A stretch of DNA of 53,845 nt from assembly GCA_023402845.1 (NCBI GenBank), contig JAEYFP010000014.1:1-53845 (forward strand), given 5' to 3'. This DNA comes from Bacillota bacterium. GTDB taxonomy: Bacteria > Bacillota > Clostridia > Lachnospirales > Lachnospiraceae. Shown in pieces: positions 1 to 7,638 of the stretch. The notes under the pieces are model-generated. The model did no database searches, was not told where the DNA came from, and saw nothing but the letters and a program-made list of their open reading frames with translations. The translations under genes and the position numbers were made by a program. Positions within the stretch are counted from its first letter, which is position 1. Each line of letters opens with the position of its first letter.

Positions 1-92
1 GCACAGCTTTTGTTCTGCGCGCGTAGCTGCGCATAATATTTTGTTATATAGGAAATCCGAAGGAATTTCCTATATAAGAACAAAAGTGTGCT
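1..92. repeat. Structured palindromic repeat, copy 1
   Basis: An imperfect inverted repeat closes the whole unit: CTTTTGTTCT at 7-16 pairs with AGAACAAAAG at 77-86, and GCACA at 1-5 continues the stem with GTGTGC near 87-92 after a one-base bulge. Inside lie two further hairpins, TGCGC/GCGCA at 16-33 and a perfect 13-bp stem at 44-77 around an 8-nt loop. The first 36 nt match copy 2 at 124 with one mismatch. The unit starts at the window edge, so its left limit is unknown. It does not code. The nested fold suggests a REP/MITE-like dispersed element or a processed RNA fold; this class is inference. Confidence 0.6.
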
Positions 93-123
93 CCGTCCAC
101 TCTCGCGATCATTTACACCGACA

Positions 124-207
124 GCACAGCTTTTGTTCCGCGCGCGTAGCTGCGCATAAAATTTTATTATAGTAGGAAATTCGGAGCAATTTCCTACTAT
201 AATAAAT
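124..207. repeat. Structured palindromic repeat, copy 2
   Basis: The left 36 nt repeat copy 1 with one change (T to C at base 16 of the unit). The right half forms a perfect 19-bp stem, 163-181 paired with 188-206, around a 6-nt loop. The stem keeps the GGAAAT...ATTTCC core of copy 1, although the flanking arm bases differ and still pair, so the stem looks maintained by compensatory change. The outer closing stem of copy 1 is absent here. It lies just past the terminator of the GGDEF/EAL gene. Confidence 0.6.
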
Positions 208-210
208 AAA

Positions 211-246
211 CCGCCTGGGCATGCTGCGTAGCGGCTGCCCAGGCGG
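211..246 (-). terminator. Rho-independent terminator of the GGDEF/EAL gene
   Basis: CCGCCTGGGCA at 211-221 pairs perfectly with TGCCCAGGCGG at 236-246, an 11-bp GC-rich stem. Read on the minus strand it is followed by TTTATTTATT. It lies 95 bp past the stop codon at 341. Confidence 0.8.
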
Positions 247-340
247 TCGACATTTTAATTTCTTATACTCCCTATGGGTAGCCCCATTTATCCGCCAGTC
301 GTATAAGTTTTTGTTACTATTATCATACAATAAATCCCTA

Positions 341-3007
341 CTAATTGCAATCGCTATCCACATACTTTTCCTCGAACTGATCACGAGGCATCGGCCTGTC
401 AAAATAATACCCTTGCACCAGACGGATATTCATGTTTTCCAGCATCTTGAACTGCTCCGCCGTCTCAACTCCCTCAACGCAGATTTTAACACCAAGTGCC
501 GTCGCGAGCTCTCCTACCATCTTGACAAAAGCCTGCGCATACTGATCCACAGCAAGCTCCGTTACAAAGCTTTGATCTACCTTAATGACATCCAGCGGAA
601 TTTCACGGATATGGCTCAGAGACGAATAGCCGGTTCCAAAATCATCCAGCGCAATTCGTACACCGAGACGCTTGATACTTCCAAGAATCAGCTTCATGCG
701 CTCCATATCATTGATTGCAAGGCTTTCCGTAACCTCGAGCGTCAGATTCCGTGGGTTGATACCGGTCTCCTCAATAATCTCCTCCACAATCTGTACAATA
801 TCGTTTTGAAGAAGCTGTACGACGGATAAGTTGACATTTACCTTGTAATAAGGATGTCCCGATTCATTCCACTTTCTGCATGCGATACACGCTTCTCTAA
901 GCACATAATTACCGATCGGATTGATCAGTCCCAAATATTCCGCAAGCGGAATAAAATCTGAAGGAGAAACAAAACCGAGCTTACTGGAATTCCAGCGGAT
1001 CAGCGCTTCCGCACCCGTACACGGCGAACCGGTCTTTCTGATATCGACGATCGGCTGATAATAGACCTCAAACTCCCGATAGCCCCCTGCCGTCGCATCG
1101 CGCATGCTTTTTTCCATATCAAGACGCCTGTTCGAGGCCGAATCCGCGTTTTCTGCATAGTAGGCAGTCCGGTTCTTGCCGCTCTTTTTCGCCTCATACA
1201 TCGCGATATCCGCTTTTTTAATTAAATCCTGAACGGTCTCGCCTTCGTCCGGAAATGTCACAATCCCCATGCTTGTCGTACAATAATAATCCGCACCCTT
1301 TAAAAACCATGGTTTATTAAATACAATCTTTATTTCGCTGATAATCTTCTCAAAGCGTTCATAGCTCGAATCCGGTATGATAATGATAAACTCGTCACCA
1401 CCCATACGGTAACACGTATTCTCCACACCCTCTATCCGTTGCAGGTTGTGGGAAATTGCTTTGAGCAGCACATCTCCGTACTGATGTCCCAAACCGTCGT
1501 TGATATGCTTAAAATCATCCAAATCCAGATAAAGCACGGCCCCTCTGCCGCTATGCAGCTTCGCTTCATCAATATATTTCACAAGATCCCGTTCGCAGCA
1601 CATGCGATTGTATAAGCCCGTAAGAAAATCGTTGTTGGCCTGCTGCTCAATCTTCTGCTGATACAGCTTTTTATCCGTCACATCAAATATGGAGCAAAGT
1701 GACACGCGCCTGCCGTTTACCCAACGAATATAGGTCGTATGCAAATCATACCAGCGGCTCTTTTCCTTATAATAGATTTCCAGATAGGAAGCGTTTGTAT
1801 TATATTTTTGTTTGCTTTCAAAGAGATGTTCAATCGTTCCGTCCAGCATTTCATATTCAAATGTATTTTTGAATATACGATTTGCAAACAAGACCTCGCT
1901 TGTCTCCATATCCTTTACATAGATCGCACTGCCAACATTGTCAAGGATTGCTTCGAGCGATTTATAAGAACTTGCAAGCGAATTCTTTTGAATTCGTTTC
2001 GTCAGAATACTTTGCAGAACGCGGGCGGCATCCCCAAAAAACTTGATTTCTTCTAATTCCCAAATCTTATCTGCGGAATGCTCAAGAAAAAACAGATACA
2101 TCGCTACGGCATGATTAATGAAAACAGGCAGCACCACAAGTGCGGAAACACCGATTGAATCCAGCCACTCCCGTCTCTTTTCCTCAATCTTTGTCTTGTA
2201 TGAAATCACGACGGGCTTGTCTCCGATGGCTCGCAAATCCTCATGCGGAAGCGACCTGGCAAAATCCCCAAGCGGAGACTGTCCTTCCCCGATATAAGTA
2301 CCTAAAATATCCACATCCTTGCCATTGACATTCGGCCTCAGGATATAACCATGAGAAATCCGTATATAACGGCCCGTATAGAGCAGAACCTTACCGGATA
2401 CCTCCTCAAAGCTTTCATTACTGTCCAGAAGCTGCACGATTTCTGTCATAGCTTCACTCTTTTTCAGCGTACGAACCATTTCCAGCTCTGCGCTTTTAAT
2501 GCGCTTTGACTCTGCCACAGCATCCTCTGCCAGGCAAGCATTGGAACATACTTTTTTAAAAATTTCACGCAGTAGATCAATTGATTTGATAAATTTTATA
2601 TAGGAGGTTGTTGATCTGATATTACGAACAGCATTTTCGTCATCGCCTTCATCCAAAATACCACAAATAAACCAGCTAAAGGCTAGTTTCCCATTAGACC
2701 TAACCGCAATACTAGCAATTTTTACGTTAGAATATCCTGTATCTTCTATAACCTGTTCTTCCAATGAACTTTCCATTACACGCCGAAGGATTGAAGCAAT
2801 CTGCTGTTCTGTCACAAGCCCCAAAACCCGGTCAATTTCATGCGGGTTACCGGACATCTCCGTAATTCTCTCACCATCCTGATTCACACTCAAAATGAAT
2901 AAATTGGTAAGCTGTGCATAAACATCCTGGATACGCTGCAATTCCTCTGTATCTATCGTCGTTTGCGTTAAAAAAGAAGGACGGTCCGTGTCTCCCGTAT
3001 AAGTCAT
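341..3007 (-). CDS. Cyclic-di-GMP signalling protein: sensory domains + GGDEF + EAL
   Basis: This 888-residue protein is built to make and/or degrade cyclic-di-GMP. Residues about 20-145 resemble a PocR-type ligand-binding domain, 185-340 look GAF-like, and 350-445 PAS-like. A GGDEF domain follows (about 450-615) with an intact GGDEF motif at 536-540. The upstream inhibitory RxxD site is absent. The EAL domain (about 640-880) has E667-A-L, the NVNLS motif near 723, EVTES near 758, the DDFGTGYSSL loop at 788 and EGVET at 845, so both halves look catalytically competent. There is no transmembrane segment, so it is probably cytoplasmic. The start is supported by AAGGATG seven bases upstream. Which activity dominates cannot be read from sequence. 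Confidence 0.9.
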   Translation of the reverse strand: MTYTGDTDRPSFLTQTTIDTEELQRIQDVYAQLTNLFILSVNQDGERITEMSGNPHEIDRVLGLVTEQQIASILRRVMESSLEEQVIEDTGYSNVKIASIAVRSNGKLAFSWFICGILDEGDDENAVRNIRSTTSYIKFIKSIDLLREIFKKVCSNACLAEDAVAESKRIKSAELEMVRTLKKSEAMTEIVQLLDSNESFEEVSGKVLLYTGRYIRISHGYILRPNVNGKDVDILGTYIGEGQSPLGDFARSLPHEDLRAIGDKPVVISYKTKIEEKRREWLDSIGVSALVVLPVFINHAVAMYLFFLEHSADKIWELEEIKFFGDAARVLQSILTKRIQKNSLASSYKSLEAILDNVGSAIYVKDMETSEVLFANRIFKNTFEYEMLDGTIEHLFESKQKYNTNASYLEIYYKEKSRWYDLHTTYIRWVNGRRVSLCSIFDVTDKKLYQQKIEQQANNDFLTGLYNRMCCERDLVKYIDEAKLHSGRGAVLYLDLDDFKHINDGLGHQYGDVLLKAISHNLQRIEGVENTCYRMGGDEFIIIIPDSSYERFEKIISEIKIVFNKPWFLKGADYYCTTSMGIVTFPDEGETVQDLIKKADIAMYEAKKSGKNRTAYYAENADSASNRRLDMEKSMRDATAGGYREFEVYYQPIVDIRKTGSPCTGAEALIRWNSSKLGFVSPSDFIPLAEYLGLINPIGNYVLREACIACRKWNESGHPYYKVNVNLSVVQLLQNDIVQIVEEIIEETGINPRNLTLEVTESLAINDMERMKLILGSIKRLGVRIALDDFGTGYSSLSHIREIPLDVIKVDQSFVTELAVDQYAQAFVKMVGELATALGVKICVEGVETAEQFKMLENMNIRLVQGYYFDRPMPRDQFEEKYVDSDCN

Positions 3008-3042
3008 AGCGACATCCTTTCACACTCTGATACGATACTGTT

Positions 3043-3071
3043 AGTATAATTGAAATCGACAAGTTTTACAA
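3043..3071 (-). promoter_or_regulatory. Sigma-A-type promoter of the GGDEF/EAL gene
   Basis: On the minus strand TTGTAA (3066-3071), a 17-bp spacer and TATACT (3043-3048) lie about 36 bp upstream of the start codon. This fits a housekeeping promoter. Confidence 0.55.
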
Positions 3072-3158
3072 CCAAAACTTCTGTTAGCATGTTTGCCGCG
3101 CTTCCTCTCTGTTACTGTTCACTCCATTCTGAGCAATGCATGATTTCTGTATATAAAT

Positions 3159-3195
3159 AAGCGGTCAAATCCTAATATGGGGGCTTTAACCGCTT
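3159..3195 (-). terminator. Terminator-like hairpin after the guaB / membrane-protein unit
   Basis: Minus-strand AAGCGGTTAAA pairs with TTTGACCGCTT (11 bp with one wobble), followed by ATTTATATAC. It starts 11 bp beyond the stop of the membrane protein at 3206. The U-tract is weak, so termination is likely but perhaps not complete. Confidence 0.55.
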
Positions 3196-3205
3196 CTTCA
3201 CCGAA

Positions 3206-3982
3206 TTACAAATAATCTACTTTTTTCCTTTTGTAATAGATAGCACCAATCACACAGGCAATCGCTGCATAAATAAAACCAAGAGCGATCGTCAGCGGAA
3301 TATTCCGCGACGGATCGGCCGGATATGGCAAAAGACTAAAATTCTGCGTGACCAGATAGGTCCTGATAAACTTAAACGGGGCAAGCTCAAGCGGCTCCGC
3401 CGCAAGCTGCATGATAATGCGCTCTACCCCAAATGTTAAAATAAAATAGCTGATATACGCCTTTTTTTTATCTTCAAACAAAAACAAAAGCATATTACCG
3501 AGGGAAATACCGGCGATCCAAAGGGGCGTCGCATATACCATTTTTTCCGTGAAATCCTTGATCGTATAAGCGCTGATCGTCCCGTCTCTGAATTGGAATA
3601 CTGTCGTGATGCTGATCAAGAGTACAAACGCAATGATGAGAAAAATAACTGCCAGCAAAATCTCCGTAATCAGCTTTGAAAAATAAATCTGTACCCTATT
3701 TAAATTCTTTGTCAGATTATCCTTGATATACGGATTTGGATATCCCTTTCCAAAGCCCATATCCGCAATGAAAATACAGCTATAATAGGGGAGAACAAAG
3801 CACCATGTCGCATATTCAATCAGATTGTATGCATACGTTCCTTCGTTAGTGCCATAAATCGTGCGAAATGCTATGACCGCGATATTGGCCAGCAGGCATA
3901 ATGCAAATATTCCGAGGACATAAGCATATGTGTATCTTCTCCTCAATGCCCGCTTCCATTCCCTGGCTATATAACTACCCAT
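3206..3982 (-). CDS. ABC-2-like six-helix membrane protein
   Basis: A 258-residue integral membrane protein. Hydrophobic segments lie at about 18-40, 54-77, 111-132, 148-170, 175-194 and 228-250, after a basic N-terminus (residues 8-18 rich in Arg/Lys). The layout resembles ABC-2-type permeases that export or handle peptides and antibiotics, but no ATPase gene is adjacent, so it is an orphan or pairs with a distant one. It follows guaB by 49 bp on the same strand and has its own ribosome site, AAAGGA, before the ATG. Co-transcription with guaB is likely from spacing. The substrate is unknown. Confidence 0.55.
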   Translation of the reverse strand: MGSYIAREWKRALRRRYTYAYVLGIFALCLLANIAVIAFRTIYGTNEGTYAYNLIEYATWCFVLPYYSCIFIADMGFGKGYPNPYIKDNLTKNLNRVQIYFSKLITEILLAVIFLIIAFVLLISITTVFQFRDGTISAYTIKDFTEKMVYATPLWIAGISLGNMLLFLFEDKKKAYISYFILTFGVERIIMQLAAEPLELAPFKFIRTYLVTQNFSLLPYPADPSRNIPLTIALGFIYAAIACVIGAIYYKRKKVDYL

Positions 3983-4031
3983 TCAATTATTCCTTTCTGT
4001 TGTCGTGCTAAAAACAGAAATGCCGGTGTTT

Positions 4032-5486
4032 CTACTCATCCACACTGTAATTCGGAGCTTCCTTTGTAATGTGGATATCGTGCGGATGACTTTCCTTCAA
4101 TGCAGCCGCCGAAATTTTAACAAATCTGCTGTTCTTCTTTATATCCTCAATTGACGGTGTCCCGCAATATCCCATGCCGGAACGAATCCCTCCGATTAAC
4201 TGAAATACCGTATCCTCCACCGTACCCTTATAAGCGACACGGCCTTCCACGCCCTCCGGCACAAGCTTTTTGGCATCAGCTTGAAAATACCGGTCCCTGC
4301 TGCCGTTTTCCATCGCAGCGATCGAACCCATCCCTCTGTAAACCTTGTATTTTCTACCCTGATATAATTCAAACGTGCCCGGACTCTCATCACAACCGGC
4401 AAAAATACTTCCCATCATACAGACATTTGCACCTGCCGCCAACGCCTTTGTCATATCGCCGGAATACTTGATGCCGCCGTCAGCAATAATCGGAATTCCA
4501 TATTCCTTTGCGACCGCATAGCAGTCCATAATCGCACTCACCTGCGGAACGCCAATCCCGGCAACGATACGCGTCGTACAGATGGAACCCGGCCCGATGC
4601 CGACTTTCACCGCATCCACACCGGCTTCAATCAAGGCTCTTGTCCCTTCACCGGTCGCCACATTGCCTCCTACAAGCTGTAACTCAGGATACGCTTCTTT
4701 GATCATCCGCGCACAATGAAGCACATTCTCCGAATGTCCGTGTGCGGAATCAAGCACAACCACATCCACCTTCGCTTTCACGAGCGCATCCACACGCTCC
4801 AGCACATTTGCCGTGATGCCTACGCCTGCACCGCAAAGCAGCCTGCCCTGCGCATCCTTTGCGGACAGCGGGTACTTGATCTGCTTTTCAATATCCTTAA
4901 TGGTAATTAAACCTTTTAAGTTAAAATCCTTATCTACAATCGGAAGCTTTTCTTTTCTGGCCTTTGCAAGAATCTTCTTTGCTTCCTCGAGAGTGATGCC
5001 TTCTTCCGCTGTAATCAGCCCTTCCGAAGTCATACATTCTTTGATTTTCCGTGTGAAATCAGTTTCGAATTTCAGGTCACGGTTTGTGATAATACCGACC
5101 AGCTTCTTTCCTTCCGTAACAGGCACGCCGGAGATTCTAAACTTGCCCATCAGCTCGTCCGCATCCCCCAACGTATGCTCCGGAGAAAGTGAGAACGGAT
5201 CCGTAATTACCCCGTTTTCGGAACGCTTTACCTTGTCCACCTCATCCGCCTGTTCCTCGACAGACATATTCTTGTGAATGATGCCGATGCCACCCTGTCT
5301 TGCCATCGCAATCGCCATGCGGTGCTCCGTGACCGTATCCATCCCGGCGCTCATCATCGGAATATTCAATCGAATTTTTTTCGTCAAATCCGTTGTAATA
5401 TCGACCTGGTTTCCTACCACATTCGAATAGCCCGGTATCAAGAGCACATCATCAAATGTAATACCTTCCGAAACTATTTGACCCAT
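4032..5486 (-). CDS. guaB: IMP dehydrogenase
   Basis: This enzyme oxidises IMP to XMP with NAD+, the committed step of GMP synthesis, in the cytoplasm. At 484 residues it has the normal length. The TIM-barrel start GITFDDVLLIPG is at 8-19. Tandem CBS domains fill about 95-200 and can bind adenine or guanine nucleotides. The NAD/IMP region GGNVATGEG is near 273, and the catalytic loop GPGSICTT places the nucleophile at Cys303. The YRGMGS motif and the Arg-Tyr flap (SRDRYF) follow. A very strong site, GGAGG, precedes the ATG. No purine riboswitch is visible in the 100-bp leader. Confidence 0.98.
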   Translation of the reverse strand: MGQIVSEGITFDDVLLIPGYSNVVGNQVDITTDLTKKIRLNIPMMSAGMDTVTEHRMAIAMARQGGIGIIHKNMSVEEQADEVDKVKRSENGVITDPFSLSPEHTLGDADELMGKFRISGVPVTEGKKLVGIITNRDLKFETDFTRKIKECMTSEGLITAEEGITLEEAKKILAKARKEKLPIVDKDFNLKGLITIKDIEKQIKYPLSAKDAQGRLLCGAGVGITANVLERVDALVKAKVDVVVLDSAHGHSENVLHCARMIKEAYPELQLVGGNVATGEGTRALIEAGVDAVKVGIGPGSICTTRIVAGIGVPQVSAIMDCYAVAKEYGIPIIADGGIKYSGDMTKALAAGANVCMMGSIFAGCDESPGTFELYQGRKYKVYRGMGSIAAMENGSRDRYFQADAKKLVPEGVEGRVAYKGTVEDTVFQLIGGIRSGMGYCGTPSIEDIKKNSRFVKISAAALKESHPHDIHITKEAPNYSVDE

Positions 5487-5544
5487 GTTTTTCCTCCTTC
5501 AATTTAGAAACTTTCTCTTCCGCCTTATGTCGAAACTTCTATCA

Positions 5545-5573
5545 AGTTTACCAAACTGTTCAAATCCTGTCAA
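5545..5573 (-). promoter_or_regulatory. guaB promoter
   Basis: Minus-strand TTGACA (5568-5573), a 17-bp spacer and TAAACT (5545-5550) lie about 60 bp upstream of the guaB ATG. The -35 is a perfect match to the housekeeping consensus. Confidence 0.6.
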
Positions 5574-5588
5574 TGCTCGAATAACGTC

Positions 5589-6089
5589 CTAATATTCAAT
5601 TACCTTGCGCGGGAATACCGTTTTGATCGCCCTGAGCATTTCCGCATTCGGCTCGAAGCAAACCATTTCTTCCTTATTATTATCGTGATAAACAATCACA
5701 TACGGCCTGGTATCCTCTTTTTTCGAGCTGCAGTCCAACATCGGAACTTTTCTGCTCTTATACGAATCCAGCTCATGAGAACGGAGCGGAGCGACAACCT
5801 CCATCTTATTTAAATCAATCGAAAGCACCTTTTTGCGCTTCTGCTTTGCAAGCACCTTGTCAATCGTAAGCTCCTTGTCCAAATAAAGATATTCAAATTC
5901 CAGATCCATGCCCGGCAATAAAAAATAACCAGCCGCAATAAAAATAAGACCCGGAACGAACATGACCGTATATCCGATCACCCCCATCACGCAAAAAGCG
6001 CCTGCCAGCGCATATACAAGAATCTTGATCACTGCCGCAAACGGATTCTGTTTCCGTGCGACCATACATTCTACATAGGATTCATTCAT
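5589..6089 (-). CDS. Small membrane protein of unknown function
   Basis: 166 residues. A short cytoplasmic head (MNESYVECMVARKQN) is followed by two closely spaced hydrophobic segments at about 18-60, then a mostly hydrophilic C-terminal domain with beta-rich character (about 65-166). The sequence resembles small uncharacterised membrane proteins found in Lachnospiraceae (possibly the DUF6106 type; that match is from memory and weak). It has its own good promoter and is transcribed away from the next unknown membrane protein. No catalytic motif is visible. Confidence 0.6.
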   Translation of the reverse strand: MNESYVECMVARKQNPFAAVIKILVYALAGAFCVMGVIGYTVMFVPGLIFIAAGYFLLPGMDLEFEYLYLDKELTIDKVLAKQKRKKVLSIDLNKMEVVAPLRSHELDSYKSRKVPMLDCSSKKEDTRPYVIVYHDNNKEEMVCFEPNAEMLRAIKTVFPRKVIEY

Positions 6090-6136
6090 TTAATTTTCCT
6101 CACAATCTATTTTTGCAGCCCGTCTGTATGTTAAAC

Positions 6137-6165
6137 AGTATAGCAAAAAAGGAAAACCTTCTCAA
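6137..6165 (-). promoter_or_regulatory. Promoter of the small membrane protein gene
   Basis: Minus-strand TTGAGA (6160-6165), 17-bp spacer, TATACT (6137-6142), about 48 bp upstream of the start codon at 6089. Confidence 0.55.
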
Positions 6166-6218
6166 CACTTTCATTTCTAAATTAATAAAATCTTCACAAA
6201 TATTTTATTGCAGTTCAA

Positions 6219-6247
6219 TTGACAGAAACCCGGATTTTCTGTAACAT
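6219..6247 (+). promoter_or_regulatory. Promoter of the 233-residue membrane-anchored protein
   Basis: TTGACA (6219-6224), 17-bp spacer and TAACAT (6242-6247), 58 bp before the ATG at 6305. Together with the minus-strand promoter at 6137-6165 it makes this gap a divergent promoter region. Confidence 0.5.
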
Positions 6248-6304
6248 GAGGCTAAATGGAACCATGAGGATTTTATATAATACGAAAACAGGAAGAGGCG
6301 CAGC

Positions 6305-7006
6305 ATGGCAATTACGGACGAAATTAAACAGGAAACCCAAAAAATGAAGGAAATGCCTCTGAAAGGCAAAGTTGCCTATGTTTGGGAATATTACAAAATA
6401 CCGATCATCGGAACGATTGCCGGAATTCTCTTTCTATCTCTTTTTATCCGTGACTGGGTAAACAATAACAAGCCCACCTATCTTCATGCACTTTTCATCA
6501 ATTCCAACTTTATTTACGAGGACACCTCCACAATTGAAGCGGATTATGTTGCCGGAGAAGGGATTGACTTGGAAAAAAATAATCTGTACATTGACTTTTC
6601 GATGCAGATGCTTGACGACGGCTATGACCAGCTCACGCTCGGCAACCAGCAGAAGATCATGGCGCTGTATGCCAGCGGCGAGTTAGACAGTGTGATCGGC
6701 CCCGAAGACGTCATCGCAACCTATGCCGATGTAGAGGCCTATGCAGACCTTGAAGCACTGCTTCCCGACGATATCAAACAGCTTCTTTCCGACAAAGGGT
6801 ACGAATATTATGAGTACTCTTACGAGGGTACCAAGCAGACAATCGGCATCTTTCTGGACAACTGTGATTATCTGAACATGCAGGGAATCGAAGGTACCTT
6901 TCCCGAGGTTGATCAGGCAGGCAAACGACCTATTTTCACAATTGCTGCCAATGCCCAAAATCCCGGACACGCGGTTGGACTCCTGCGTATGATGATAACA
7001 GACTAA
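6305..7006 (+). CDS. Membrane-anchored protein of unknown function
   Basis: 233 residues with one transmembrane helix at about 31-49, preceded by a charged cytoplasmic head of 30 residues (many Lys/Glu) and followed by an acidic domain of about 180 residues that should lie outside the membrane. The outer domain mixes short hydrophobic strands with acidic loops and has no Cys pair, lipobox or known catalytic motif. I do not recognise a named family. It is one of the few plus-strand genes here and ends 37 bp before the convergent niaR stop. The ribosome site is GGAAGAGG, about eight bases before the ATG. Confidence 0.6.
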   Translation: MAITDEIKQETQKMKEMPLKGKVAYVWEYYKIPIIGTIAGILFLSLFIRDWVNNNKPTYLHALFINSNFIYEDTSTIEADYVAGEGIDLEKNNLYIDFSMQMLDDGYDQLTLGNQQKIMALYASGELDSVIGPEDVIATYADVEAYADLEALLPDDIKQLLSDKGYEYYEYSYEGTKQTIGIFLDNCDYLNMQGIEGTFPEVDQAGKRPIFTIAANAQNPGHAVGLLRMMITD

Positions 7007-7043
7007 TTTATGACCGGACAATAAGAGGGCACGGACAGCATTG

Positions 7044-7586
7044 TCACCGACTCCAGAAATCGATCGGCTCATATTCCTGCAGCTTCGCGAGGAAGCCCAG
7101 TTCCTGCATTTTTTCCTGAATGAAATCAAGTATGGCTTCGCTTTCTGCCATAATCGTATGATAGTGATACCCGGAAGTTACGTTCATCAAAAGACCGGAC
7201 TTCCCGCTGCGGATTTCCTTCATATATTCACTCACATCCCTGCGGGAACGAATATTCATATCAGCCTTGATGACGCCGTATACCTTGTGGAAGACAAAAA
7301 CATCCTTCACCCTGCCGCCGAGGTCTACAATTGCTTCAAGTTCCTGTTCTGCCTCCTGCTCAAGATGATGCAGCTTCAAAATCCGGCTGCACTCCCGGCT
7401 CCTGTTGATGACATAGCCCCGGCATGTCGAATAAATATCAATATCCCTTGCTCGAAGCAGCGCAATATCCTGCACAATGACCTGCCGGCTCACATCCAAT
7501 TGCCCGGCAAGCGCCAGACCGGAAACCGCCCCGCCGCTGTTCTCCAAAATCCGTATGATTTTTTCTCTGCGTTCTTCCCCTCGCAT
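7044..7586 (-). CDS. niaR: NiaR-type transcriptional repressor of NAD genes
   Basis: 180 residues. An N-terminal winged helix (about 3-60, with the recognition helix in LDVSRQVIVQDIALLRARDI) is followed by a 3H domain (about 75-175) with conserved histidines in VFHKVYG and YHYHT, the family's nicotinate-sensing metal site. NiaR proteins repress NAD synthesis and niacin uptake when niacin is present. It is the last gene of the nadA-nadBC-niaR unit, 52 bp past the nadBC stop, so it probably regulates its own operon. I chose the ATG at 7586 because AAGGAG lies eight bases upstream; the longer in-frame start at 7619 has no ribosome site. Confidence 0.9.
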   Translation of the reverse strand: MRGEERREKIIRILENSGGAVSGLALAGQLDVSRQVIVQDIALLRARDIDIYSTCRGYVINRSRECSRILKLHHLEQEAEQELEAIVDLGGRVKDVFVFHKVYGVIKADMNIRSRRDVSEYMKEIRSGKSGLLMNVTSGYHYHTIMAESEAILDFIQEKMQELGFLAKLQEYEPIDFWSR

Positions 7587-7638
7587 CGCGTCCTCTCCTT
7601 CCCGCATGAACAGCAGCATGCATCAGAATGCTGACCAT

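Noticed and set aside
211..246. The GC-rich hairpin as a third copy of the palindromic repeat
   Set aside because: It shares no sequence with the repeats and has a U-tract on the minus strand, so it is an ordinary terminator.
221..829. Plus-strand open frames of 60 to 200 codons lying opposite the minus-strand genes (this one opposite the EAL domain)
   Set aside because: They have no ribosome sites or family features and mirror the codons of the real genes.
4032..5588. A purine riboswitch upstream of guaB
   Set aside because: The leader is only about 60 bp after the promoter and shows no conserved purine-aptamer stem-loops.
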